A stretch of DNA of 64,000 nucleotides from Serripes groenlandicus (taxonomy: Eukaryota; Mollusca; Bivalvia; Cardiida; Cardiidae): assembly GCA_031761405.1 (NCBI GenBank), contig JASEVX010000007.1:42920411-42984410 (forward strand), given 5' to 3'. Shown in pieces: positions 20,541-31,390 of the stretch. A program made the position numbers and the translations under genes. The notes beneath the pieces were generated by a model, which was given only the letters and a program-made list of their open reading frames with translations, did not search any database and was not told the origin of the DNA. Within the stretch, counting starts at the first letter, position 1. The number at the start of each line of letters is the position of its first letter.

Positions 20541-21185
20541 CAATATTTAAAATACATGTCTAAATGAGACACTGAAGTGTGTGTGTGTCAATTTTAGCAA
20601 GTCAGTGTCTCCTTTCGACGCATTTTGGTATTGGGGATTATGTCGAAAAAGCTTCATTGGCGTTCAAAAACTAACCTAATATTTTCCTCGCGTCTTAATG
20701 TTGTGAGTTTGCAACAATGAAAATCGGATTACCAGAAATTCCCGAAATTCGGTTAAATTTGGTCTGGTGTTTTTTCCCGATCTTGCTCGTACAGTGGTGC
20801 GTATCCGACACTAATTATAAGGAGAGGAAACGACCTCAAATTCTGAGTATCCATTGTTAATTGCCTTACAAATGTTAATAATTGCCAAAGCAACGGTTCA
20901 AGAAAAAATAAAACAATCATGGCATGTAATTGCATATGAGCGATTTGGTGTCTTAATGTATCTGCGTTCACTGCAGACACTTCCGCACTCTCCTAATAGA
21001 GTACTCATCGTCCGTCTTCAAATAATTTAGTGATAGATGCATCTTTCGACAACAACACAAATCAAGAAGAAGAAATGTAGCCCCCATCAGATTACGCCAA
21101 ATTGCCTTAAAATTATCCTGTTACGGAGTCATGTAGACCCGAAATGTCAATTATACCTTAAAACACAAGATGCGGTTCATAGGTT
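20541..21185. other. No gene recognised
   Basis: Unassigned sequence. A 75-codon frame on the minus strand is not convincing. Confidence 0.45.
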
Positions 21186-21189
21186 ATTT

Positions 21190-21465
21190 AAACCGCCTCA
21201 TGTGCGACAGGTAACGTGTTTGATCCCCGGCCGGGGCATACCAAATACTTTAAAAATGGTAGTTATGTCAGCCCTCCTTGGCGGTTAGCAAATACGACTG
21301 ACTGGTTGGTGTCATGATAAATGGACCAGTAGTAATGGTAACTTACCCAAGAAACGCCGTGATATGACTGACTGGCTGGTGTCATGATAACTGGACCAGT
21401 AGTAATGGTAACTTACCCAAGAAACGCCGTGATATGACTGGAAAATTGTTGAAAGCGGCATCAAA

Positions 21466-21470
<5 letters not shown>
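21190..21470 (+). mobile_element. SINE-A with a doubled tail segment
   Basis: B box 'tgtttgatccccggccggg', body 'ccaaatactttaaaaatggt'. The 70-base segment starting 'gactgactgg' and ending 'cgccgtgatat' occurs twice (21296-21365 and 21366-21435) before 'gactggaaaattgttgaaag'. This is the same segment that forms the long array at 41040-42640. Confidence 0.75.

Positions 21471-21531
<61 letters not shown>
21469..21531. repeat. (AC)n microsatellite
   Basis: About 31 AC units at the 3' end of the SINE. Confidence 0.95.
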
Positions 21532-21534
<3 letters not shown>

Positions 21535-21535
<1 letters not shown>

Positions 21536-21937
21536 CAATCATTTGTAATTCGGGAAGATCCTTGATTTAATCACGATTAAAAATGTTAACCAGCCGATGA
21601 ATTGTAACTTACGACGGTAAGGAAGATTTTGCTAGAAAATTACTTCTAATTGGAAAATGTAATTACTCGTTTTCAAAGATATATGGCAAAAACATAACAT
21701 TCAGCGATTTGTGATATGATTGAAAACACACTTTCACTTTAATCAATATATTTACTTCATGTATTTTATCATGGATTTATTTCTTTCAGCCCCAATGTCA
21801 AAATTGAGATTTCTGCACAATAACGCGCTGTCTCACATGCAATCAGCATGGTTTGCAATTTAAATATGAAAATAGTCCAAAACACCACATTATACATGAA
21901 CAATGAAGTCGACCGTATTTTAACATAGAATAGTATA
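21535..21937. other. No gene recognised
   Basis: Unassigned AT-rich sequence. Confidence 0.45.
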
Positions 21938-22122
21938 CAGCTATTTACTCCTCTTGAGGTCAATAGTGAAAAACTATTCTTCCAAGTGAATGACTATTGA
22001 CCCGAAATAGAGAACTATTGACCGAGACGAAGTCGAGGTCAATAGTTCTCTATTTCGGGTCAATAGTCATTTGCGAGGAAGAATAGTTTTTTACCATTGA
22101 ACTCAAAGGGAGTAAATAGCTG
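21938..22122. repeat. Long imperfect palindrome (fold-back element)
   Basis: Arms of roughly 90 bases mirror each other around GAC-GAA-GTC at about 22025-22033: 'cagctatttactcc' pairs with 'ggagtaaatagctg', 'aaaaactattcttcc' with 'ggaagaatagttttt', and 'gacccgaaatagagaactat' with 'atagttctctatttcgggtc'. The adjoining 22123-22340 carries related phrases ('gaactattgactcgaaaatg', 'ggagtcaaatagtca'), so the whole may be one larger element. Confidence 0.75.
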
Positions 22123-22720
22123 TTTTATTATATATCTTCATGAAAAACGCATAATTTAACTAGTTTATTTATAAAATTATAACGCGCGTTAAAATGTTGG
22201 TTATGCACGTGCATGACGTCATTTCAAACAATAACGTCATAACAAATGAACTATTGACTCGAAAATGGACTATTGGACCTGAATTTTAGAATAAAAGCGA
22301 AAAGGAGTCAAATAGTCATTTTTTATTGAATCACACGTGACTGCTTCTCGTCCAATCAAATACTTTGATTCATAGTAGGTATATAATAATCTACTTTATG
22401 ATATTCGACGCTGAACGAGTTCAAAACGAGGAGGGAATTATGTACAAGTGTCACATTAAGTTTTGCATTGACATTCCACGAGCATTTGTATTTCATCTAA
22501 GCCATTAGTAAAGCGCCCTTTTATATTTTTTGGCAATGATGATGGAATTCATAAAGAAAGAATCCTCATTTAGTTTTAAAAGGTTCATTACATGCGGCAA
22601 TTGTGTTCTAATTGTCTGAACATTACGAAGGAATTATTATGCAAATTAAATTTCAAATAAATAGCGCGCACGCATTGTTGAGGCTTTCAATAAATGAGCA
22701 TCCCCTTCAACATTGTTGAA
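22123..22720. repeat. Probable continuation of the fold-back element, then unassigned
   Basis: Up to about 22340 the 'ctattgac' and 'ggagtcaaatag' phrases continue. 22341-22720 shows nothing I can name. Confidence 0.35.
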
Positions 22721-22729
22721 CCCTTTGTG

Positions 22730-22965
22730 CTTGATTTGTTACGCTTTCCCGATATGAAGACGCATTTTGACGCCTCTTTAGCAGACGACTTTAGTAAACA
22801 TTGTGGCGAAATTGCTCCGATTCCTTATAACCAATTCTTCTTTTTGCAACATTATTTTCAAATTTGTTCAATACTTAAACTTTCTCTTAGAGAGATTTAC
22901 ACTTGCCTTGATGTTTTTAAAGTCGACTGCTAATGATGGGCTGTATGTGGGAAAGGGTATTAATG
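22730..22965 (+). repeat. Degenerate MITE-1
   Basis: 'gacgcctctttagcagacga', 'acattgtggcgaaattgct', 'aaagtcgactgctaatgatg' and 'gtgggaaagggtattaa'. The two overlapping short frames here are repeat translation. Confidence 0.5.
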
Positions 22966-23099
22966 CGCAACTGATGTATTTGAGAGTTATCCCGAATATT
23001 GGTTTGGTTGTTAAAAAAAACCTAACAAGGTTTTTGGAATGATTTTTTGTTTAACACTAATTGTTGTAAGATCGATTGCGAAATAAGGTTTCAACTTAT

Positions 23100-23425
23100 A
23101 TTAATCACGCTCGATGTCTTCTTCCTGTAGACTTAACCAGTACTCACTCCGTTTGTGTGAACAAATCCTAAAGGCAGAACCCGCTCTCCCACGACCTATG
23201 GTGCGAAAGCCCAAAGCTCTACCACTGTCTTCCACCAATGCATTTTAGCCGCCTCCTGCGACTTGGGCTCTAACTGCAGGTACGTACTCAAGTGAGCCTG
23301 TCCGTCAAGGACTTTTGGTTCCAAAGGCCAACACTCTACCACTGTCTTCCATCAATACAGTTGAGCCACATCCTGCGACTTTGGGTCTAAACAGCTACGT
23401 ACAGTGTTGACTCAAGTGAGTCTTT
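23100..23425 (-). repeat. Tandem pair of tRNA-like segments (reverse strand)
   Basis: Two diverged copies about 120 bases apart each contain, on the minus strand, 'tggtggaagacagtggtaga' or 'tgatggaagacagtggtaga', an A-box-like sequence, and on the plus strand 'gactt.gg.tctaa'. They may be worn SINE heads or tRNA pseudogenes. No complete cloverleaf could be drawn. Confidence 0.3.
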
Positions 23426-23612
23426 TCATTCGCACAATATCACCAGTGCATTCCTTCATTGTACGTCTACATGTACTTGAGTCTTAGTTGCAGATATGAC
23501 AAACATCGAGAACGGTGGCCAACTTACCTTGTTACATGTCTATGATTCCATTATGGTGTCAATAAGACTCTAAATCGTTTGACGAGGCTTACTATTGAAA
23601 CGAAAATAAGAC

Positions 23613-23991
23613 CACAGGCGTCTGAATTTCATTTGAGAAAATTTGGAGAAATCCACACGAGACCGTTTTAACCTACATGTACTACGCAATGTCTATATGT
23701 ATGGTTTATGTAACTTAAATAATAAATGTATTTTTGTTATATAGTACCATATTGAAAGTCTATATATAGTAACACGTTCTTGTGTGGGAGTTTTCCAAAA
23801 GAAATAAAACGAAAACTTAATCGTCATTATTATTATACTGTTTGTAGTTACATGGTTGGCCTCGTGTGTACTTATTTTCTCAAACGAAAACACCGACATC
23901 ATTATTACCATTTTTATATCAACCAAACACGGTATTTTTGTGGAGAAAAAAAAATCAAACACTTCTCAAATGAAAAATTCAGACGCCTGTG
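23613..23991. mobile_element. 379-bp element with 27-bp inverted ends
   Basis: CACAGGCGTCTGAATTTCAT at 23613 is mirrored by ATGAAAAATTCAGACGCC then TGTG ending at 23991. The interior is AT-rich without useful coding capacity. No clear target duplication was found, so the family is unassigned. Confidence 0.5.
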
Positions 23992-24044
23992 ATATGACAA
24001 TAGTCTAATAACTAACACATGCTAACCATCAGTTTTTAGAAACA

Positions 24045-24250
24045 GAACCCTTTCCATACTTGAAGATGCTTTCTGACGCAACTGCAGCAGACACATTTTT
24101 AAAACATTGTGACAAAAGGCGAAATTGCTCAAGATAAGCAATTTCTCCACTTGCCACAATGTTTTGAACTCTTATTTAGTTATTGAACTCTAATTTATGG
24201 AGAATTTTCATTTTTTTTTTTCGAAGTCGCTTGCTGTAAGGGTTACACCC
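24045..24250 (+). repeat. MITE-1, worn ends
   Basis: 'gaccctttcc'-like left end (gaaccctttccatactt), 'gacgcaactgcagcagacac', and the central hairpin 'gaaattgctcaagataagca' then 'atttctcc'. The right end is eroded. Confidence 0.6.
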
Positions 24251-25047
24251 TCTGCTTTAATAACGAGGGGGACACCTATCACCAAGAACACAATAGATTT
24301 GCATTTTTGATACAGAGATGGAAATGTATTTAGAAAAGGATTATTGCTAGTTTTTATTTCTCTTTTAAAGTATTCAAATTTCGTTTGTTTATTGGAAAAG
24401 CAACGTGTGTCACATTTCTACATAGCAACAAACTGCCTCTAAATAAGTTACAATGACTGGTTCTCGCAGGGGGCTAGTTATTTGTATTGACGATATTTTC
24501 AATGGGAATAGTCTTAAATATGACAACACCCGTCTGTCGTGCGCAAACTACGCCGCCATTTCGTGTCAGAAGATCATTTAAACCCTTTTTCTACAAACAA
24601 CAAATCTGCAGCAGACGACTTTGAAATGATCTACGCAATATATGTGAAATCTCTAGACATGAAGGTATAATTTCTGAAAAAAGTGGAAAACATTGTGGAA
24701 GAAAGGAGGAAGTGCTCAGCACCACTCGACATTTACTAATTATTTATCTTCTTAGAGATGCGTATTTTAGAAAGTTTTAACCAGATTTACATCGTTACAA
24801 AATATTCGAAATTCTAAACGCTTGCTCGAATAAAACTAACGTTATTGTACTGTTGACAAGTGCGAATAAATATCTGCCGGCGCATCATGCAATGTAATCG
24901 AAATTCTATAATTTGGATCAGGTGAGTCACTGTCTTGAACTATTTGAGTTACCGGACTACTTTGCAGAACCAGAGAAAGATCCGCATGTTGACCTGGTTT
25001 CGGATTAAGACTGCTTCGTTAAACCGCGATTTCTCCTTTAACGGCTG
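24251..25047. repeat. Unassigned, with a MITE-1 fragment
   Basis: 24580-24720 holds a MITE-1 fragment ('aaatctgcagcagacgactt', 'gtggaaaacattgtggaa'). The rest is unassigned. Confidence 0.4.
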
Positions 25048-25055
25048 TTGTAGGC

Positions 25056-25126
25056 GGGGGGGGGGGGGAGAGAGAGAGAGGAGGAGAGAGAGAGAGAGAG
25101 AGAGAGAAGGAGAGAGATGATGAGAG

Positions 25127-25212
<86 letters not shown>
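25056..25212. repeat. G-run and (GA)n microsatellite
   Basis: Thirteen G followed by about 145 bases of interrupted AG repeats. The Ser-Leu and Arg-Glu reading frames over it are low-complexity artefacts. Confidence 0.95.
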
Positions 25213-25217
<5 letters not shown>

Positions 25218-25640
25218 ATTAAACGAAATATTTTCTGGAAGTTCATTAATGCCGTCGATTCTCCCATTTACGCTTGTGAAATTAAAAGATCTTACAGAAT
25301 CAGTACTTTGGATTTCGGGTGACAGCATATTCTTTTCTCTTTCTGGTGAAGGAAGAATTATAATTCAGCATTGTTTTAGAACGGATTGTTTGTAAGTTAT
25401 TAGAGGATATTGAGAAAATTGACCTAACATACATAGGACTTTATTAGATAAATATTCTTAATATAGCATAATCAATTTGTGTTTTAATCAAAACATTTGC
25501 GGTCACCATATTTACAACGATTACACAGCACATTCGTTTATACTTTTCTGATGTATAACTGCGCAAAGATGTTAGCACAGACGTCCGAGTTTTCATTTGA
25601 GAAACTTTTGAAATAGCCTCTCTATATGATATTATAGATA
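25213..25640. other. No gene recognised
   Basis: Unassigned AT-rich sequence. Confidence 0.45.
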
Positions 25641-25935
25641 GTATATGGGAGGGGGGGGGGGGGGGGGGCTATATAGGAGTCACGCTTGTCGGTCGGTCGG
25701 TTTGTTGTCGGTCCGTTGGTCTGTGGACATTTCTTGTAAACACTATTTCTCAGCAACCCTTGGAACAGAATTCAATATAACTCCACAAGAATGATTGATA
25801 CCAAGCCTAGTTGTGCATATTGTCGGCGTGTTGCACTGGAATTATTTTTAAATGAGTTATGGCCCCTTTGAATTTCTCATACATATGTATATTGTCAGGC
25901 AGGGGTATTCATCACCTTCAGTGATATTTCTAGTT
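25641..25935 (+). mobile_element. Short pearl-like element with G-run at its 5' end
   Basis: A run of about 18 G (25650-25668), then GTCGGTCGGTCGG and 'gtccgttggtctgtggacat', a single core with 'gagttatggcccctttga', and a 3' hairpin ATCAC-CTTCA-GTGAT directly before TTTCTAGTT. It follows the same plan as 19375-19575. Confidence 0.55.
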
Positions 25936-26059
25936 ATAGTATGAACAAGTATAGCAATACTGTTTACAGTAACACGGTCCTGTGTGTTTTTCTTTTAAAT
26001 TCTTTATTATTATTGTACAGTCAAACATGTGCTAAAGACCACCTTGGAAAAGCGATTCC

Positions 26060-26180
26060 CTGTGAAAACATAGTGACAAAAGAAGAAATTGCACAAAACG
26101 TGCAATTTCTCCTTTTGCCACAATGTTTTCCACTTTTAGTCACAGGTTATCCATTCAATTATGGAGATTTTGTATATTGC
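26060..26180 (+). repeat. Central fragment of MITE-1
   Basis: 'gtgacaaaagaagaaattgc' through 'ccattcaattatggagattt' is nearly identical to 1675-1770, but both ends are absent. It could be a gene-conversion or truncated copy. Confidence 0.65.
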
Positions 26181-27344
26181 AGCCATACTGTTAATTTCTC
26201 TTGTGTTGTATTTTTTTCCCCCATTTTTTTTTTAAATGAGAACTGGGAAGCCTGTGATGTAAGGGCCTCTTTGAAATCACGGATAATGGTGCCAGCTGTA
26301 GGAAACCAGTAGCAAAAGGGCAGTATAAAAAGTGACAGGTCTACGAACACGGCTCAAATTCAATTAAAAATCACTTTTTATTAGAAGAAAGGGGGTCTTG
26401 CTGCATCTTCGAACAATGAAGACTCAGGTTAGCGTATGCATACGTACAGCCTCACCAAAGCCTTCACAATCTATCTACGCTCAGCAGAGCTATATCACAT
26501 ATTGACGAAATACTGGTTCCATGCCCCCATGCCCAATCACCAAGCCATTTCGACGCAACGGAGAGACAATAAGAACCCATTTCGCCTGACGCATTGTTTT
26601 TTCCAGTGAGAGTTTATAAATCAGCTTTTTAATCTTGTGATGTTAGAATTCCAGCCTGGTATGAATATAAGGAGCTAATTCACAGTTTAGTATGCAAACC
26701 TCGACAAATCAAGTTTTAGAACGACATATTCAGAGACACTGCGACTGTTACGGGTCTGTCAAACAACGATATCGCACTAGAGTCATTCTAAAACCAGACT
26801 AAACGAGAACGAAAACAATATCTCATTAGCATAATCGGTAAACTAGGAAGTATTTAATACACTTAATAGAAAGATTACAATATCGGAGAAGGAGAAATGA
26901 TACTGTGCTTAAATCATTTTTATTTTTCTCATAATCTTGTCTGAAATGTTTTCCCCCCAATAATACCTACAGATAATTGTAGCGCCAAAAATCAAAATTA
27001 TTTCATTCCAGCTCTGTGTTATTTTCCATATATCTTTTTCCCTTTTCACATATTTTGAATGCATGTGTTTTGAGGACCAATTATGTATAGAAACACAAAT
27101 TAAGCTTGTATATATCTCTACATATTACTTTCGAAAAACCAGAAACAAGAATGTGAAAGCGTATTTGTCATAACTGAAAACATACGTTATCATTTTCTCA
27201 TTTGTATTAACATTATATAAATTGGTGCGGAAAACGGAATAAGTGAAGCTACACATCTAAAGTGTTGTTAGAATTCACGTTTGTTGAACAGTGGAGGTTC
27301 TGACTAGACTGCATTTGTCTGAGCCTGCAATGTTCGCATATGCA
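26181..27344. other. No gene recognised
   Basis: Unassigned. The phrase 'taagaacccatttcgcctga' at about 26570 recurs just after the MITE-1 at 27574, so the two places share a short ancestral segment. Confidence 0.4.
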
Positions 27345-27574
27345 TTAACCCTTTCCCTCATATAGACGCTTTTTGACGCCTCTGCAGCCGACGGCTTTTT
27401 GAAAACATAGTGACAAAAGAAGAAATTGCACAAAACGTGCAATTTCTCCTTTTGCCACAATGTTTTCCACTTTTTGTCATAGGTTATCCATTCAATTATG
27501 GAGATTTTCTATTTTTTGACAAAATACGTTCAAAGTCGTCTGCTGCAGAATTTCCGTATGAGGGAAAGGGTTAA
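27345..27574 (+). mobile_element. MITE-1, complete copy
   Basis: 230 bases from TTAA to TTAA, near-identical to the copies at 1606 and 12996, with one change in the PstI-like CTGCAG arm (CTGCAGCCGACGG). Confidence 0.85.
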
Positions 27575-27744
27575 GACCCCATTTCGCCTGACGTGACTCT
27601 GACATACACCCACGTAAACCATCACTTAAAGGGACACACCTCAGGGAATAACATTGTCATTTACAATTGAAATATGACAAAGACAGAAAAGTGAATACAG
27701 AGTAAATATATATGAGTATCAATGAGAACTAAAATAAACAAGGA
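27575..27744. other. Unassigned spacer
   Basis: Leads into the minisatellite; nothing recognised. Confidence 0.4.
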
Positions 27745-28527
27745 AATGAGGAATGGAACAGTTATTTAAAGGGGATATTTCATGAGGAATGAGGAATGGA
27801 ACAGTTATTTAAAGGGGATATTTCATGAGGAATGAGGAATGGAACAGTTATTTAAAGGGGATATTTCATGAGGAATGAGGAATGGAACAGTTATTTAAAG
27901 GGGATATTTCATGAGGAATGAGGAATGGAACAGTTATTTAAAGGGGACATTTCATGAGGAATGAGGAATGGAACAGTTATTTAAAGGGGATATTTCATGA
28001 GGAATGAGGAAAGGAACAGTTATTTAAAGGGGATATTTCATGAGGAATGAGGAATGGAATAGTTATTTAAAGGGGATATTTCATGAGGAATGAGGAATGG
28101 AACAGTTATTTAAAGGGGATATTTCATGAGGAATGAGGAATGGAACAGATATTTAAAGGGGATATTTCATGAGGAATGAGGAATGGAACAGTTATTTAAA
28201 GGGGATATTTCATGAGGAATGAGGAATGGAACAGTTATTTAAAGGGGATATTTCATGAGGAATGAGGAATGGAACAGATATTTAAAGGGGATATTTCATG
28301 AGGAATGAGGAATGGAACAGTTATTTAAAGGGGATATTTCATGAGGAATGAGGAATGGAACAGATATTTAAAGGGGATATTTCATGAGGAATGAGGAATG
28401 GAACAGTTATTTAAAGGGGATATTTCATGAGGAATAAGGAATAGAACAGTTATTTAAAGGGGATATTTCATGAGGAATAAGGAATGGAACAGTTATTTAA
28501 AGGGGATATTTCATGAGGAATAAGGAA
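27745..28527. repeat. 43-bp minisatellite, about 18 copies
   Basis: Unit 'ggaatgaggaatggaacagt' then 'tatttaaaggggatatttca' and 'tga', repeating with a strict 43-base step (for example GGAATGG at 27750 and 27793). Variants such as 'cagatattt' and 'aataagg' cluster towards the right. No spacers, so not a CRISPR array. The source of the unit is not apparent. Confidence 0.95.
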
Positions 28528-29294
28528 GATTGACTTACTAACTAACCACTAACTTTGACTTAAAGGCGCTGAACTCTAGAATATAGCAGTGATTGTTCTT
28601 CCCGTTTTCTTTCGTATCCTCGAGTTGAGAATAAGACGCCAATAATACTTTAACTTTTAATAGAAAGGACAAACAATGGACATTCCTCTCATATATGTGA
28701 TACTGTGAATTACACATCCAGTCGACAACTTAAATACGGTCCGCACACTATTTAAAAAGGTTGCGCATCAACTATTTACGAACAATGTACGGACTCATCC
28801 TTAGAAACTTCGGGAACTATCGGACATGTGTGGATTACTTAATTAGACATACTTGCTAAATATTGAGGCCGGGTTTTTGTTAGAATTGCACAGAAAGTCT
28901 ACCATAGGTACAGGTTAAATCTTAGAGTCACGGAATGTAAATGACTGAGGACACCATTTCTACCAAAGTCAATACGCCTCAAAACAATGTACAAACATTC
29001 TTGACTGAATTACGAATGCAAACATAAGCAAAAGTCAAATAAATTTTAAACAATCCCCTTATTCTGGGTAACCAATTAAAATTACAAGTCTCTGAATGTG
29101 TAAATATCATACTTCAGTGTAATAAAGTAGTAGAATATCACTAGCTACGTCATATACTCAAGTTTGTACTAACACTGCATGAACAAATTACCGTTTGTAA
29201 ATTGTAACCCTCTTTTTCCTCTAGTAACCGAAATGGTTGAGCAACATCTATTTTTCTGACAAAGTAGATTTGTTTGTGATAATTTAATAACATT
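28528..29294. other. No gene recognised
   Basis: Unassigned, apparently non-repetitive sequence. Confidence 0.45.
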
Positions 29295-29515
29295 TTATTT
29301 TCACTTGCAGATGCATTTGCAGCAGACAACTTTTTGAAAACGTTGTGGCAAAATGAGACATTGCTCATAAGGAGCAATATCTCTATTTGCAACAATGTTT
29401 TCTTTTCTATTCTGAAATGTTCAGAAAAATAAACTTGAGATATATAACCTTATCTACATACGAACCCTATGTGACGCCTTTGCAGCAGACGACTTTTGGA
29501 AGTATTGTCTTATTG
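29295..29515. repeat. MITE-1 fragments
   Basis: 'gcatttgcagcagacaactt', 'gacattgctcataaggagca' and 'gacgcctttgcagcagacga' mark one worn copy and the start of a second. Confidence 0.45.
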
Positions 29516-29985
29516 ATTGGTTGAAAATCATAGAACCCAGGAGGCATCTGAAAAGAGGAAATTTAATTTTTAGCTTCAATGACATCGCGTCATTATCCAC
29601 TAGGCATTTTTCAATAAAACTTTCACAGGAATGTTCCTTTGGTCATCCTCTTTCAAATTATATCAAAGATAAAAATTCCAAACACAACTTTGTTGCTGCG
29701 GTAGCCGAAAAGGAGTAAAATGCCTAAACCGTAAAATTCTTCATCTCTGAATTAGCTTTTCAGATTCCAAGATAATTTAGTATAAATGTTCCTTGAGTGA
29801 TCGTCTTCAAGATTTGCTTAAGACGTATTAATTGGTTGATAAACATGGCAGGATGATGGCATCAGAAAAGGAGCAAAATGACAAAACTTTAGCGGAAATG
29901 TTCCTTTAGTGACCCCCTACATAATTTGTTAAAGCCATATTGATTGGTTGGAAAGGAAAGCTGCCATGCTGCATCAGAATATGTG
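29516..29985 (+). repeat. Degenerate pearl-like cores
   Basis: Three diverged units with 'gttcctttggtcatcctctt', 'gttccttgagtgatcgtctt' and 'gttcctttagtgaccccct', each followed by 'attgattggttg'. These are the cores of the 8359-9471 family. Ends not found. Confidence 0.5.
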
Positions 29986-29989
29986 TAAA

Positions 29990-30033
29990 TACCCCCCCCC
30001 CCCCCCCCCCCCAACCCCCAACCCCCACCCCCC
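29990..30033 (-). repeat. C-tract (G-quadruplex-capable on the minus strand)
   Basis: More than 20 C in a row followed by CCAACCCCCAACCCCCACCCCCC. The minus strand offers at least four long G runs with short loops. Confidence 0.8.
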
Positions 30034-30227
30034 AATTAATATACTCTGAATTTATCAGTTGGCCAAGTACAGTCAATACATAGGAAGACACTGCGCTGTC
30101 ATGAATGTTCATGGTGGGATTTTCATGGTGGGATTTTCATAGCGCTATTGGGTAATATAATCATTAAAAAAGAACCATGTGGACCGAATTATATATTCGG
30201 AGTTGGGTCAATTAATGTTCACAAGAC

Positions 30228-30263
30228 CAGGGACACTATATTACATGTAATATAGTGTCCCTG
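30228..30263. repeat. Perfect 36-bp palindrome with flanking 7-bp direct repeats
   Basis: CAGGGACACTATATTACA is followed exactly by its reverse complement, with no spacer. ACAAGAC stands immediately to the left (30221-30227) and to the right (30264-30270). Confidence 0.9.
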
Positions 30264-30270
30264 ACAAGAC

Positions 30271-30825
30271 CAACAAGAATGTTTGATCTTGGAAATATGT
30301 CATTCAGGCCTGATGCATCATTACTTGTTTGTCATGGTGGGGATATTTTTAGATAAATATTTATATATGCACTTCTGCATCTCCTCTTAAACGATCGAAA
30401 TTCTACCTTTAGTACTTTCAGTACTTTTATTTCGTATTGCAAGGACAGGACTATACTAACTTTTTATTTTTATTGGCCTGGGGCTTTAGCCCCTGGTCAT
30501 AGTAGTAATACCATTTTGTTCGGAGTTGGCAGCCTGTCCATTGCTGTTAGCACCAAACAACGCATTTTAGGTTGAGACTGCGCGAGAAAAATAGTTCATC
30601 ATGGATTCAACAAAACTGCATTTAAAAGGTTAGGTTCTCCCCCATAAATATCATTTTAATGTTGCTGGAACATCAGTGAAAAACTTAAGGCGTGAGTACT
30701 TCAATATAAGTTTAAGAAATGCTTTAGAAGTTAATGCGCCGAGAGGTCGAATATGGACGCTTGTTAACATTATTTACATTCGCGAAGAGAAACGGAAAAA
30801 AAGAAAGAAGTCGCATGAAATATAC
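30271..30825. other. No gene recognised
   Basis: Includes a small hairpin GGGGCTTTAGCCCC at about 30481. Otherwise unassigned. Confidence 0.4.
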
Positions 30826-31110
30826 AGTGGCGGATTAACCGGGGGCCGTAGTGCCCGTGCGTCGAAAAATTAATGGTAAACAAAGAAAAAGCGTGGCAAA
30901 TGTAGTGGCGGATTTAGCAGGGACCCATAGGGCCCATACCCGACTCCCCCAACCCACGACACCCCGACCCGGTCGGGCATCATACATATCTGGCGAGCGC
31001 CGAGCCAAATTCGCAAATTCGCCGAGCCAACATCGGGCAGACATTAACCGGGGAAAGGCGGCGTCTGGCCGACCATCCAATGTGTCTCGCAGGTTATAAA
31101 GCCGGGTCAT
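30826..31110. repeat. GC-rich dispersed repeat fragments
   Basis: 'cagtggcggattaaccgggg' at 30827 and 'gtagtggcggatttagcagg' at 30902 are two starts of the same repeat. The following GC-rich part, open on both strands, ends in a TATAAAG at about 31094. A short ATG frame at 31205 (MPYKRRDD) stops at once, so I do not call a gene. Confidence 0.4.
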
Positions 31111-31390
31111 CGCATCATTAATCAGATTCCAGTCGCGCTCTTCACAGAATATATCAATTTAACACACAGTTTATCACAAAAGTGTCAGAGTAACAGTACT
31201 ACAAGATGCCCTATAAAAGAAGGGATGACTGAAAGAGAAGGAGAGGGCAGTACCCACAAGAGAGGGAGAGTGGCAGTTCTCTTCAGACACCATTGCACCA
31301 CTAACTAAGTTGTAAAGGTAGCGTGCAAACGCAAACCTCTCCCTCAATCGTGCTGTGCAGGTGCCCGCAAATGCTGTGGAGGTATCAACG
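31111..31390. other. No gene recognised
   Basis: Unassigned, see the previous entry for the short frame at 31205. Confidence 0.4.

Noticed and set aside
21312..21542. Minus-strand frame with Val-Cys repeats
   Set aside because: Produced by the (AC)n microsatellite and a SINE tail.
25019..25395. Open frames on both strands over the GA tract
   Set aside because: Low-complexity Ser-Leu and Arg-Glu repeats from (GA)n.
27745..28527. Possible CRISPR array
   Set aside because: Units are directly adjacent and identical in length with no variable spacers; the context is eukaryotic.
30835..31110. Overlapping 82- and 91-codon frames on opposite strands
   Set aside because: GC-rich dispersed repeat; neither frame has a motif, and stop-poor composition explains both.
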